Of a stretch of 64,000 nucleotides of DNA, positions 16,958-25,506 are shown one piece after another. The notes under the pieces were generated by a model, which saw only the letters and a program-made list of their open reading frames with translations, made no database searches and had not been told where the DNA came from. The position numbers and the translations under genes are program-made. Position 1 is the stretch's first letter. Each line of letters begins with the position of its first letter. The DNA is from JAYOEY01 sp038120295 (lineage in GTDB: Bacteria; Pseudomonadota; Alphaproteobacteria; MPNO01; UBA2964). The stretch spans positions 72,060 through 136,059 of the forward strand of contig JAYOLL010000007.1 in the NCBI GenBank assembly GCA_038120295.1, given 5' to 3'.

Positions 16958-17871
16958 TGCCCCCCCAGGCCGAGCGAGAACAGCGAATCCGGCACGGCCA
17001 CCAGATCCCAGCCCACACGAAGCCCGACGGCGAGCACGACAAGACCGAGCAGGCCGCGCAGCTGTTCCGAACGCAATTTTCCGCCGATCACCGTTCCGAT
17101 CTGCGCGCCGACCACGCTGGACGCAATCAGGATCAGGGCCAGCAGGATATCGACGGTCTGATTATTGACCGACTGCAGGAACGTAACGTTGGCGGTGACG
17201 AAAATGATCTGAAACAGCGATGTCCCGACGACCACCGATGTCGGCATGCCGAGCAGATAGATCATCGCCGGCACCATCACGAACCCGCCGCCAACGCCCA
17301 TGATGGCCGAGAGAATGCCGACGAAGATGCCGACGGCAAGCGGCAGGAGGGCGCTGATATAGAGCTTGGACCGGCGGAACCGCATCTTGAACGGCAGCCC
17401 GTGCATCCAGGTGTGCTGATGCAGTTTTCTGCGCCCGGCGCCGGGGTTGCGGCTGCGCATCCAGGCCCGCGCGCTTTCCACCAGCATCAGCGAGCCAATG
17501 ATGCCGAGAAACGTCACATAGCAGAGCGAGATAACGACATCGATCTGTCCCAGATCGCGCAGCCAGGTGAAGATCCACACACCGGCGGTCGATCCGATAA
17601 AGCCGCCGATGAGCAGGACGAGCCCCATCTTGAAATCGACATTGCCGCGCCGCCAGTGCGCCAGCGCACCAGACACGGATGCCGCGACGACCTGGTTGGC
17701 CTCGGTTCCCACGGCGACCGCCGGCGGCACGCCGGAGAAGATCAGCAAGGGCGTCATCAGGAACCCGCCGCCGACCCCGAACATGCCCGACAGCAAGCCG
17801 ACACCGCCGCCCATGGCGAGCAGAACGAGGACGTTGAGAGACATCTCGGCGATGGGAAAATAGAGGTCCAT
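16954..17871 (-). CDS. TSUP-family sulfite/organosulfonate exporter (TauE/SafE)
   Basis: 305 residues with about eight membrane helices. The two inverted TSUP repeats are marked by GLLSGMFGVGGGFLMTPLLI near the N-terminus and VGILSAIMGVGGGFVMVPAM in the middle. Predicted to move sulfite, sulfonates or related anions across the inner membrane. Head of a three-gene unit with TIGR02186 and Usp. A second TSUP permease is at 26525-27304. Confidence 0.9.
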   Translation of the reverse strand: MDLYFPIAEMSLNVLVLLAMGGGVGLLSGMFGVGGGFLMTPLLIFSGVPPAVAVGTEANQVVAASVSGALAHWRRGNVDFKMGLVLLIGGFIGSTAGVWIFTWLRDLGQIDVVISLCYVTFLGIIGSLMLVESARAWMRSRNPGAGRRKLHQHTWMHGLPFKMRFRRSKLYISALLPLAVGIFVGILSAIMGVGGGFVMVPAMIYLLGMPTSVVVGTSLFQIIFVTANVTFLQSVNNQTVDILLALILIASSVVGAQIGTVIGGKLRSEQLRGLLGLVVLAVGLRVGWDLVAVPDSLFSLGLGGH

Positions 17872-17991
17872 CGGCTGAACTGGGGTTAGGAGGCAGGAAT
17901 CTGGCGGGTGTTGTGCGCCTGACGGGCCGCTGTTTCAAGAAAAATCGTGGATATTTGTCTCTGCACAGGGTTTTTCCGGCGAGAAATCTTA

Positions 17992-18462
17992 TTAACTGCC
18001 GGAAAAGGCGACCAGACGCCCACAAATAAGGGCGCCGATCCAGCAGGTCACCGACAACAGGGCGTGCCGCCGGAGTCGACTGTCGCTCGCCCGGTCGAGC
18101 AGAAAACCGTGTACGCAATGCATGGCGAGAGCGGCCGCCGTTCCGGCCATAACGAAGAGTAGCTTGGCCTGAAAAATCTCCGTTCCGGCGTACTCCCGGG
18201 CGCGCACCGAGAACAGCAGCAGCCCCGCGGCGACCGCCAGCGCCAGCCCGGCCGCAGCGACGGGCGCCAGCACGCGGATCAGTGACCGTCGCGATATATC
18301 CCGCCAGACGCCGAGCAGGCGAAGATTTAGCGGAATAATGGCGCCGACCAGCAGACAGAATCCGAGAATATGAGCCGCATTGACGACCGCGTAACCCCAG
18401 CGGGCATGACGCAGCGCCTCGGCAATCGGCGTGGCTTCGATTGCGACGAAGAAAGCGTCCAA
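17992..18462 (-). CDS. Small four-helix membrane protein (DUF6644/DUF2214-like)
   Basis: 156 residues, start TTG at 18462, four bases after the preceding stop. Four membrane segments are seen: VVNAAHILGFCLLVGAIIPL, LAPVAAAGLALAVAAGLLLF, LLFVMAGTAAALAMHCVHGF and ALLSVTCWIGALICGRLVA. The Asn-Ala-Ala-His-Ile pattern and RLLGVW after helix 1 resemble small membrane proteins found with DUF6152 partners. His residues in helices 1 and 3 could bind a metal or heme, but this is speculation. Function unknown. Confidence 0.75.
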   Translation of the reverse strand: MDAFFVAIEATPIAEALRHARWGYAVVNAAHILGFCLLVGAIIPLNLRLLGVWRDISRRSLIRVLAPVAAAGLALAVAAGLLLFSVRAREYAGTEIFQAKLLFVMAGTAAALAMHCVHGFLLDRASDSRLRRHALLSVTCWIGALICGRLVAFSGS

Positions 18463-18466
18463 AACG

Positions 18467-18832
18467 TCAGTCGCGGTCGGGATAAAGGACGTATTCGCGT
18501 TTGCCGATGAAGAGACGTTCGGCTTTCGCCCGCTTTACCGACCGGTCTTCGGACGGTTCGCCGATAATGCGGATTTCCACCCCGGTGGCGAGGTCGCCCT
18601 CTTTCAGCCCGGCGCGCCGATTGCGCCAGGGCTGGCCGACCTCGACCGTCCAGATCGTGCCTTCCGCATCGACGGTCAGAACGCCGTGCGGATTGCCCAG
18701 CTTCGCGGTCTTGATGACGCCGAATATTTCGACATTGCCGCCTGTCGTCCACGACCAGCCGTGATGCGCGATGGCGGGTATCGCCTGCATAAGGGCGATG
18801 GCGGCAAATGCGGCGACGATGAGTCTTTTCAT
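18467..18832 (-). CDS. DUF6152-like exported protein
   Basis: 121 residues from ATG 18832. Signal peptide (LIVAAFAAIALMQAIPAIA) followed at once by HHGWSW, the family's conserved start of the mature chain. The mature part is a small beta-barrel-like domain (EIFGVIKTAKLGNPHGVLTV, IWTVEVGQPWRNRRAGL, GVEIRIIGEP, LFIGKREYVLYPDRD). Co-transcribed with the small membrane protein downstream. Proteins of this kind appear in pairs with such membrane partners; the histidines at the mature N-terminus suggest metal binding (inference). Confidence 0.78.
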   Translation of the reverse strand: MKRLIVAAFAAIALMQAIPAIAHHGWSWTTGGNVEIFGVIKTAKLGNPHGVLTVDAEGTIWTVEVGQPWRNRRAGLKEGDLATGVEIRIIGEPSEDRSVKRAKAERLFIGKREYVLYPDRD

Positions 18833-18907
18833 CCTGGCTCTCCCGATCGGTAGCGGCGCAACAACAGGCGAAACATCCAAGCTGCGGATGTTATTCCGCC
18901 GGGGGGA

Positions 18908-19915
18908 CTAGTCCCTTAAAAACCCGATGATATCGTAGAGCTCTTTCATCACCGGTTCAGCGATGGCGCGCGCGCGCCGCCCGCCTTCCGACAGGACGGC
19001 ATCGACATGGCCGGGGTCGTCCATCAGACGCTTCATCTCGTCGCCGATGGGACCCAGCTTCTCGACTGCGAGTTCGGTCAGCGCCTCCTTGAATTCAGAG
19101 AACGGCCTGCCGCCATATTCCGACAGCACGTCCGCCAGGGGACTTTCGGCGAGCACCGCGTATATCTCCAGCAGGTTGAACGCTTCGGGCCGCGTCTCCC
19201 GGTCGCCGCCGGCATCGCTGCCGTCAGGGACGGGTTCCGGATCGGTTCTCGCTCGGCGAATCTTGCGGGCGACCGTATCCGCATCGTCGGTCATGTTAAT
19301 ACGTGAATTGTCGGACGGGTCGGACTTGCTCATCTTGTTGCGACCGTCGCGCAGGCTCATCACGCGCGCGGCCTCGTCCTGAATGAGCGGTTCGACCAGC
19401 GGAAAGAACTCGACGCCGAAATCGTTGTTGAATTTCTGCGCGATATCGCGCGTCAGCTCGAGATGCTGCTTCTGGTCCTCGCCGACCGGCACATGGGTCG
19501 ACCGGTAGGCAAGAATGTCCGCCGCCATCAGGTTAGGATAGACGAACAGCCCGGTGCTGGCGTTTTCGCGGTTCTTGCCGGCCTTCTCCTTGAACTGCGT
19601 CATCCGGTTCAGCCAGCCCATCCGCGCCGTGCAGTTGAAAACCCAGGCAAGCTCGGCATGCTGCGGAACGCGGCTCTGGTTGAACAGGATACTGGTCCTG
19701 GGATCGACGCCGGCGGCGAGGAACGCGGCCGCGACCTCGCGCGTGTTGCGGACCAGTTCCTGCGGATCCTGCCACACGGTGATCGCATGCATGTCGACGA
19801 CGCAATAGAGACACTCGTTGCCGTCCTGCAGCTTCGCGAAATTGCGGATTGCGCCGAGATAGTTCCCCAGATGCAGATTGCCGGTGGGCTGTACGCCCGA
19901 AAATACCCGCGCCAT
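18908..19915 (-). CDS. trpS: Tryptophanyl-tRNA synthetase
   Basis: 335-residue class I synthetase. HIGH-like PTGNLHLGNYLGA near residue 11, VYPNLMAADILAY, and the KMSKS loop in NKMSKSDPS are all intact. Length is normal. It follows murJ on the same strand after a 104-base spacer that contains a promoter with a perfect palindrome in its spacer (19957-19985), so it may have its own control. Confidence 0.97.
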   Translation of the reverse strand: MARVFSGVQPTGNLHLGNYLGAIRNFAKLQDGNECLYCVVDMHAITVWQDPQELVRNTREVAAAFLAAGVDPRTSILFNQSRVPQHAELAWVFNCTARMGWLNRMTQFKEKAGKNRENASTGLFVYPNLMAADILAYRSTHVPVGEDQKQHLELTRDIAQKFNNDFGVEFFPLVEPLIQDEAARVMSLRDGRNKMSKSDPSDNSRINMTDDADTVARKIRRARTDPEPVPDGSDAGGDRETRPEAFNLLEIYAVLAESPLADVLSEYGGRPFSEFKEALTELAVEKLGPIGDEMKRLMDDPGHVDAVLSEGGRRARAIAEPVMKELYDIIGFLRD

Positions 19916-19956
19916 TGCCGGTTCCCGTGTCGTTGGTCCTGTCCGAAAAGCGCCGC

Positions 19957-19985
19957 GTTATCCCGCCAATGGCGGGACAGGTCAA
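19957..19985 (-). promoter_or_regulatory. Probable trpS promoter with palindromic operator
   Basis: On the minus strand TTGACC (19985-19980) is followed after exactly 17 bases by GATAAC (19962-19957). The spacer and the edge of the -10 form a perfect inverted repeat, TCCCGCC-ATT-GGCGGGA (19961-19977). No T-run follows, so it does not look like a terminator for murJ. A repressor bound here would block polymerase; none is identified. Confidence 0.5.
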
Positions 19986-20019
19986 GGCTGGCGCGCCGCA
20001 AGCTCCATACCGGTACTCC

Positions 20020-21567
20020 TTATCGCTTGCGGCGTACCGCCTGCTTCAGGTCGGCCGGCCGCGCCGCGCCGGTCAGCACGGCGAGGGCGGCGTAAACCGC
20101 CAGGCCGAGCCCGATAAGCCCGGCGAGCGCCGCAATGCGGATTTCCACCGCCCCCGAAAACGCGTCCCCTGTGAGAGTCATCGCGCCGACCAGCGCCGCC
20201 GCCATCCCGGCCGCCGACAGAACGATTCGCGGCAGGCGCGCCCGCAACCGTTCATCGATCCCGTGATGCCCCCGGCGGTGAAGGACCCCCGCCAGCAGGG
20301 CGGCGTTGACCCAGGCAGCGATCGCTGTGGCGAGCGCGATGCCGGCATGAGCGATGAACTGGATGAGAGCAAGGCTTAGCGCAATATTGAGAACGACGCA
20401 GACGACCGCGATCCGGACGGGCGTCATCGTGTCTTCCCGGGCAAAGAATCCGGGCGCCAGCACCTTGATCAGCACGTAGGCTGGCAACCCGACGGCGTAT
20501 GCCATTAGCGCCTGCGAGGCGCCCGTGCTGACAGAGCGGTCAAACACGCCACGCTCGAACAGGACGATCAGGATGGGTTCGGCGATAACGAGAAGCGCCG
20601 CCGCGGCGGGCACGGTCAGCAGCAGCGCGAATTCGACCCCTCTGTTCATGCTGTCGCGGGCGGCGGCTTCCTCGCCCGCGCGAAGCTGACGCGATAACAG
20701 CGGCAGCAGCGCCGTCCCAATGGCGACGCCGACCACCCCGAGCGGCAGCTGATTCACCCGGTCGGCGTAGTAGAGAAACGAAACCGCACCGGTGGGCAGG
20801 ATCGAGGCGATGACGATATCGACCAGCAGGTTGATCTGCACCACGCCCGCGCCCACCGCGCCGGGCAGCATCAGCCGCAGCAGACGCCTGACGCGCGGCG
20901 TAAGCTTTGGGCGCGGCAGCGCGAAACGGATCCCCTCGCGCCGGCAGGCCGCGATCAGCCAGAGGAACTGCGCGATCCCGGCGACGGCGACACCCCAGGC
21001 GAGCGCATGGCCCGGCGTCGGCAGGTAGGGCGTCGCGATCAGCAGCGCGCCGATCAGCACGATGTTCAGGATGATCGGCGTGGCCGCCGCGGCGGCGAAC
21101 CGGTCCAGCGCGTTCAGCACGCCTCCCATCAGCGACACCAGCGAGATGAACAGAAGATAGGGAAAGGTGGTCTGGGCGAGGTCTACGGCGAGATCGAACT
21201 TCGCCGGATCGTCCGCAAAACCCGGGGCGATCGCCGCCATGACCCAGGGCATGCAGATCTGCAGCAGCGTCACGAAGCAGAACAGGAACACCACCATCAC
21301 CGACATCACCCGGGCGGCGAACCGCTCGGCTGCTTCCTTTCCCGCCTCAGCCAGACGCGCGGTAAAGAGCGGCACGAAGGCAGCGTTGAAGGCTCCCTCG
21401 GCGAACAGGCGACGGAAAAAGTTCGGCAGCTTGAAGGCGACGAAGAACGCATCGGCGACGGGCCCCGCGCCGAGATAGGCGGCGATCAGAATGTCCCGGA
21501 CGAAACCGAGGACCCTGCTGACCATGGTGTAGCCGCCGACCGTCGCAATGGATCGGAATAGCGCCAT
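20020..21567 (-). CDS. murJ: Lipid II flippase MurJ (MviN)
   Basis: 515 residues with about fourteen membrane helices. The MurJ N-terminus is unmistakable: TMVSRVLGFVRDILIAAYLG, VADAFFVAFKLPNFFRRLFAEGAFNAAFVP (in pieces: DAFFVAFKLPNFFRR). Flips undecaprenyl-linked peptidoglycan precursor across the inner membrane. Charged residues in the cavity region such as the RDxLIA Arg-Asp are kept. Upstream lies an unknown protein gene, downstream trpS. Confidence 0.96.
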   Translation of the reverse strand: MALFRSIATVGGYTMVSRVLGFVRDILIAAYLGAGPVADAFFVAFKLPNFFRRLFAEGAFNAAFVPLFTARLAEAGKEAAERFAARVMSVMVVFLFCFVTLLQICMPWVMAAIAPGFADDPAKFDLAVDLAQTTFPYLLFISLVSLMGGVLNALDRFAAAAATPIILNIVLIGALLIATPYLPTPGHALAWGVAVAGIAQFLWLIAACRREGIRFALPRPKLTPRVRRLLRLMLPGAVGAGVVQINLLVDIVIASILPTGAVSFLYYADRVNQLPLGVVGVAIGTALLPLLSRQLRAGEEAAARDSMNRGVEFALLLTVPAAAALLVIAEPILIVLFERGVFDRSVSTGASQALMAYAVGLPAYVLIKVLAPGFFAREDTMTPVRIAVVCVVLNIALSLALIQFIAHAGIALATAIAAWVNAALLAGVLHRRGHHGIDERLRARLPRIVLSAAGMAAALVGAMTLTGDAFSGAVEIRIAALAGLIGLGLAVYAALAVLTGAARPADLKQAVRRKR

Positions 21568-21651
21568 GACGGAAACGTTATACGCCGAATCGCGTGAAGG
21601 AATGCAGAGGAAAGAGAAGGGCGCAGATGCGGCCGAAAGCCGGCGGCCGGA

Positions 21652-22530
21652 TCAGGGGCTTGGTGTCGGCGGCGGCTCGGCCTGACGCTGCACGCTCTGA
21701 TGATAGCGCTGCAGCGCGCGTTCCATGGTCTGGATAACCAGGTTTGACGGCGCGTTGTGCGGGAGCATGTAGGGGTGGCTGCGGAACGGCATCGGCTCCC
21801 GGACAAAGGAACTGTCCGCGGTTCCCGCTGCCGCCTCGCCCCCTTCGTCGGAGAGCGCCTCTGTTACGCCATCGGCATTGAGGCTGGCATTGAGGCTGGC
21901 CGCCAGCAGACCGGCCTGCGCACGCTGCGCCTGCGCGATCCTTTCGGCAAGCCCTGCATTTGCAGCGTCGTTGGAAGCCTGCCGGGGCACTGCGGACGCC
22001 GGCTGGGAAGCAGGCGCAACCGCGGAACTGGCCGGGAATGCGGCAATCGGCGAGCTGGCCTGAACCGGTCCGGTTGCCGTAGCCGCAGGGCTTCCGGCTG
22101 CGGGAGCGACCCTCACGGCAGACAGCGACGCCAGTTGAGGCGGCAATGGCGTCGTATCGACCGAAGGTTTCTCGTCGAAGCCGAACAGCGAAGCGACATG
22201 TTCCTCGACCGACGCGCCGGACGCCTCTTCGACGCCCGCGACAATGCCGGCGGCGGCAAACCCAATCGGGCCGCCGAACAACGCGCCGCCGGCAAGACGA
22301 GCGCCCATGCCGATCTCGTCTCCGGTCACCATGCGGTAAATAGTCGAAACCACCGGAATGTGATGAAGCGGATTTACGATATCGAGCAGGTCGTCAAACG
22401 ACAGTCCTTTCTCCTTGTCCTGCCAGAGCTCGTTAAAGGACAGCTCTGCGGTATCGGGCAGATCGTCGCGGACCGAATCGTGGACAATCGGTGCGGTCGG
22501 GCTGTGGAGGGCGGATATCTGGTCAACCAT
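21652..22530 (-). CDS. Unknown Ala/Pro-rich protein with one hydrophobic segment
   Basis: 292 residues from ATG 22530, chosen because GGAGC sits just upstream; longer reading is possible. The N-terminal third is ordered (TAELSFNELWQDKEKGLSFD, DLLDIVNPLHHIPVVSTIYR) and contains a glycine-rich hydrophobic stretch ARLAGGALFGGPIGFAAAG. The middle is Ala/Ser/Pro linker. The end (SHPYMLPHNAPSNLVIQTME, RALQRYHQSV) looks helical. No signal peptide. Not assigned to any family. The ordered N-terminus with DD and HIPVVSTIYR motifs resembles proteins of alphaproteobacterial genomes without known function. Divergent from an orphan response regulator. Confidence 0.7.
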   Translation of the reverse strand: MVDQISALHSPTAPIVHDSVRDDLPDTAELSFNELWQDKEKGLSFDDLLDIVNPLHHIPVVSTIYRMVTGDEIGMGARLAGGALFGGPIGFAAAGIVAGVEEASGASVEEHVASLFGFDEKPSVDTTPLPPQLASLSAVRVAPAAGSPAATATGPVQASSPIAAFPASSAVAPASQPASAVPRQASNDAANAGLAERIAQAQRAQAGLLAASLNASLNADGVTEALSDEGGEAAAGTADSSFVREPMPFRSHPYMLPHNAPSNLVIQTMERALQRYHQSVQRQAEPPPTPSP

Positions 22531-22775
22531 GGCTTGCTCCGGATCCAATGCAATTGACGTGCCAGCCCGGCTCTCTCCTAAGTGCTTGAAACGGGGTAAC
22601 AAAAATATGAACAGGCCGGGCCCGTCCGGCAGAATTTGCCGCCGTTCCGTGTATTTTCTGCCGAGTCAGGGTTAATTCGGCCTAGCTCTGCCTGCCGGCA
22701 GCAACCGCCCGGAGTTGTAATAGGCAGGGAATTGGCCCATCTAGTAGACAGCAAAAACCGGACGGAAACAGAGCG

Positions 22776-23465
22776 ATGGCGGCGGAAAAAACAATATTGC
22801 TGGTGGAGGATGACGAGGCCCTTCGCGAGTCCCTGGTAGACCAGCTGAAGCTCCATGAGGACTTCGACACGGTAGCTGTCGAGGATGGGACGAGCGCGAT
22901 GAAGGCCGTCAAGGAACGCCATTTCGACCTGCTGATCCTCGATGTAGGCCTGCCGGACATGGATGGGCGAGAACTCTGCCGGCTGATGCGCCGGAACGAC
23001 GTCAAGGCGCCGATCCTGATGCTGACCGGTGCGGACAGCGAGGCTGACACGATCCTGGGCCTCGATTCAGGCGCCAACGATTACATAACAAAGCCGTTCA
23101 AGCTGGGCGTTCTGCTGGCGCGCATCCGCGCCCAGCTGCGCCAGTACGAACGCAGCGAAGACGCGGTCTTCTCGCTCGGCCCGTACAACTTCCGCCCGTC
23201 CGCCAAGATGCTGCTCGACGAAGAAGCCAACCGGAAGATCCGTCTGACGGAGAAAGAGGCGGCGATTCTGAAATATCTTATCCGCGCGGGCGACGCCGTG
23301 ATCGGACGCGACGAGCTGCTGAACGAGGTCTGGGGCTACAATTCAGGCATCACCACCCACACGCTGGAGACTCATGTCTACCGGCTGCGGCAAAAGCTTG
23401 AAGAAGATCCGTCGAATGCCCGCATCCTGGTCACCGAACCCGGCGGCTACCGGCTGGTGCCCTAG
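22776..23465 (+). CDS. OmpR/PhoB-type response regulator, orphan
   Basis: 229 residues. Receiver domain 1-125: acidic pair VEDDEAL, phosphoacceptor Asp in LLILDVGLPDMDG, Thr in MLTGAD, Lys in ITKPFKLGVL. Winged-helix DNA-binding domain from about 135: LTEKEAAILKYLIRAGD, VIGRDELLNEVWGYN, HTLETHVYRLRQKLE, ILVTEPGGYRLVP. All phosphotransfer residues are present. No histidine kinase lies in the window, so its partner is unknown. Its stop codon abuts a 20-bp tandem repeat. Confidence 0.93.
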   Translation: MAAEKTILLVEDDEALRESLVDQLKLHEDFDTVAVEDGTSAMKAVKERHFDLLILDVGLPDMDGRELCRLMRRNDVKAPILMLTGADSEADTILGLDSGANDYITKPFKLGVLLARIRAQLRQYERSEDAVFSLGPYNFRPSAKMLLDEEANRKIRLTEKEAAILKYLIRAGDAVIGRDELLNEVWGYNSGITTHTLETHVYRLRQKLEEDPSNARILVTEPGGYRLVP

Positions 23466-23503
23466 GAAATATAAGCTGCGCCGGGGAAATATAAGCTGCG
23501 CCG
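23465..23503. repeat. Tandem duplication of a 20-bp unit between convergent genes
   Basis: The unit GGAAATATAAGCTGCGCCGG is present once in full (23465-23484) and again almost in full (23485-23503), starting at the last base of the response-regulator stop and ending just before the FAH-gene stop. In placement it matches the 16-bp repeat at 15661-15699. Confidence 0.9.
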
Positions 23504-23508
23504 ACCCT

Positions 23509-24381
23509 CTACCGCGCCCGCATCGTATTGCGGATCGACCCGATTTTTTCGATCGTTACCTCGCAGACATCGCCGTCCTTGAGCCACACCGGCGGCTTCA
23601 TCCCGAGTGCGACGCCGGGCGGCGTACCCGTGGCGATCAGATCCCCCGGCAGCAGCGTGATGGTGCGTGACAGGAACGCGATCAGTTCTGCCACGCCAAA
23701 CACCATGTTCGACGTATTCGATTGCTGACGCTGTTCGCCATTCACCGCGAGTCCGATATCGAGGACCTGCGGATCGGGAATTTCGTCCGCCGTAACGATG
23801 CCGGGTCCGTAGGGACAGAACTTGTCGAGGGCCTTGCCTGCGTCCCACTGTCCAGGCGGCTTGAGCTGCAGGTCCCGCGCCGAAACATCGTTGACCACGG
23901 TATAGCCGTAAACATGCGACAGCGCGTCCGCTTCCGAGACCCGGCTGGCGGGCGCGCCGATGACGACGCCCAGTTCGGCCTCGTAATCCATGTCGTTGCA
24001 GCATTCCGTGTACCAGGGAATGTCCTCGAACGGGCCGGCCACCGAAGTCGAATACTTGCTGAACATGACCGGCTCGGTCGGAACCGGCATGCCCGATTCA
24101 TGACAATGGTCGATATAGTTCAGCCCGATGCAGATGATCTTGGACGGCCACTGGATCGGCGCGGCGAGCTCGACGTCATCAAGCGCATGATCCGGAGCGT
24201 TCCACGCTTCGACCGCCCGATCGATATCGCCCCTGAGCGACTCGCCGCCGCGGACGATGTCGAGCAGGTCGCCCTCCGGCCCGCCAGGCAATCCGGCCGC
24301 CGACAGGTCGAGTACGCGCCCGTCTCTGAGCGCGCCGGGCCGGCGCTTGCCGCCGGCAAAAAAACTGACGAGGTTCGTCAT
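23509..24381 (-). CDS. Fumarylacetoacetate hydrolase-family protein
   Basis: 290 residues. FAH fold: N-terminal lead with LVSFFAGGKRRPGALRDG, then the core with ICIGLNYIDHCHESGMP, metal-binding acidic residues in DYEAELGVVIG and TVVNDVSARDLQ, and the closing LLPGDLIATGTPPGVALGM and GDVCEVTIEKIGSIRN. Most such enzymes hydrolyse or decarboxylate C-C bonds in aromatic breakdown (ureidoglycolate-lyase-like, HpaG-like or acylpyruvase). The exact substrate cannot be read, and no catabolic operon surrounds it. GAAGGAAGG precedes its ATG. Confidence 0.9.
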   Translation of the reverse strand: MTNLVSFFAGGKRRPGALRDGRVLDLSAAGLPGGPEGDLLDIVRGGESLRGDIDRAVEAWNAPDHALDDVELAAPIQWPSKIICIGLNYIDHCHESGMPVPTEPVMFSKYSTSVAGPFEDIPWYTECCNDMDYEAELGVVIGAPASRVSEADALSHVYGYTVVNDVSARDLQLKPPGQWDAGKALDKFCPYGPGIVTADEIPDPQVLDIGLAVNGEQRQQSNTSNMVFGVAELIAFLSRTITLLPGDLIATGTPPGVALGMKPPVWLKDGDVCEVTIEKIGSIRNTMRAR

Positions 24382-24494
24382 GCTGTGCCCCTTCCTTCAG
24401 TATACTTGTTCCTGGCGGCAGAGTTACCGCGTCATGCGCGGCTCGTCCACTGCACCGGATACAGGATCTGAGGCCCGCCAGGATTTTTCATTCC

Positions 24495-24510
24495 TGTGAG
24501 CGTGATCACA
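24495..24510. promoter_or_regulatory. Perfect CRP-type palindrome (TGTGA-N6-TCACA)
   Basis: TGTGA (24495-24499), six bases, TCACA (24506-24510), an exact match to the CRP half-site consensus. On the plus strand a TATAAA element at 24530-24535 implies a start near 24542. The palindrome centre would then be at about -40, the position where CRP activates class II promoters. It lies between the divergent FAH gene and the MBL-fold/cyclase pair. Confidence 0.6.
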
Positions 24511-24675
24511 GACTTTGCCGGAAACCTTCTATAAAAGGTATTTTGGGGAGTTCGTTCAATTGCGCGCACGGGTCAGGGGGGGCCGATCCGGCGATCAGTT
24601 TGATCTTGCGCGAAGACCGAAGGCCAATATGGTGCAAAAGGGAACGGACACTGCCATGGCAGAAAGCGAAACAGC

Positions 24676-25506
24676 GTGAGCGAAGACGGCGACTTCTTGG
24701 TGCGGTTCTGGGGCGTTCGCGGCTCGATCGCCACCGCCGGACCCGAAACGGTTCGTTATGGCGGCAATACATCCTGCGTCGAAATGCGGTGCGGCGACCG
24801 CCTGCTGGTTTTCGATTCGGGAACGGGCGCGCGCAAGCTGGGCCAGTCGCTCATGAGCGAACAGTGGGATTTCGATCATTTCTTTTCGCATACCCATTTC
24901 GATCACATCGCCGGGCTTCCGTTCTTTTCGCCCGCCTACCGTCCCGACAACCGGATCCGGATCCGCGCCGGACACCTGACGGCGCCGGATACGATGGAGA
25001 ACGCGCTAAGGCTCGCCATGTCGGCGCCGATGTTTCCTGTGCCGTTCGACATATTCCAGGCAGAGATTTCGTTTGAAGATTTCACGGCGGGCGACACGCT
25101 CGACCTTGGCGACGGCATCACGGTACGGACCGCACCGCTCAACCACCCGAACGAAGCGACGGGTTACCGGGTCGAATACGGAAACAGGTCGATCTGCTAT
25201 CTGACCGATACGGAACATGTTCCGGATTCGCCGGACGCGAACCTGCTCACCCTCATGGATGGCGCCGACATCGCCATTTACGACACGACCTATACGGACG
25301 AGGAGTTTCCAAACTATATCGGCTGGGGCCATTCGACCTGGCAGGAAGGGCTGCGCCTCGCCGAGGTGGCCGGCGTCAAAACCTTCGTCCTGTTCCACCA
25401 TGACCCCAACCGCACCGACGATGCGCTGGACAACATCGCCAAAGAAGCGAAATCCGTCTTTTCAGGCGCCGTGGTCGCGCGGGAAGGCGATACGCTACGG
25501 CCATGA
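24676..25506 (+). CDS. MBL-fold metallo-hydrolase (phosphodiesterase-like)
   Basis: 276 residues, start GTG 24676. The motif FWGVRGSIATAGPETVRYGG followed by NTSCVEM is typical of the MBL group often found with cyclase or receiver domains. Metal ligands: HTHFDH (THFDHIAGL), NHPNEATGYR, LTDTEHV, and HHDP near the C-terminus. Annotated members are often called cyclic-nucleotide phosphodiesterase-like or beta-lactamase-like, but the substrate is not proven. It overlaps the next gene, a cyclase-like membrane protein, by four bases, and lies behind a CRP-type site: together a likely cyclic-nucleotide module. Confidence 0.87.
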   Translation: MSEDGDFLVRFWGVRGSIATAGPETVRYGGNTSCVEMRCGDRLLVFDSGTGARKLGQSLMSEQWDFDHFFSHTHFDHIAGLPFFSPAYRPDNRIRIRAGHLTAPDTMENALRLAMSAPMFPVPFDIFQAEISFEDFTAGDTLDLGDGITVRTAPLNHPNEATGYRVEYGNRSICYLTDTEHVPDSPDANLLTLMDGADIAIYDTTYTDEEFPNYIGWGHSTWQEGLRLAEVAGVKTFVLFHHDPNRTDDALDNIAKEAKSVFSGAVVAREGDTLRP

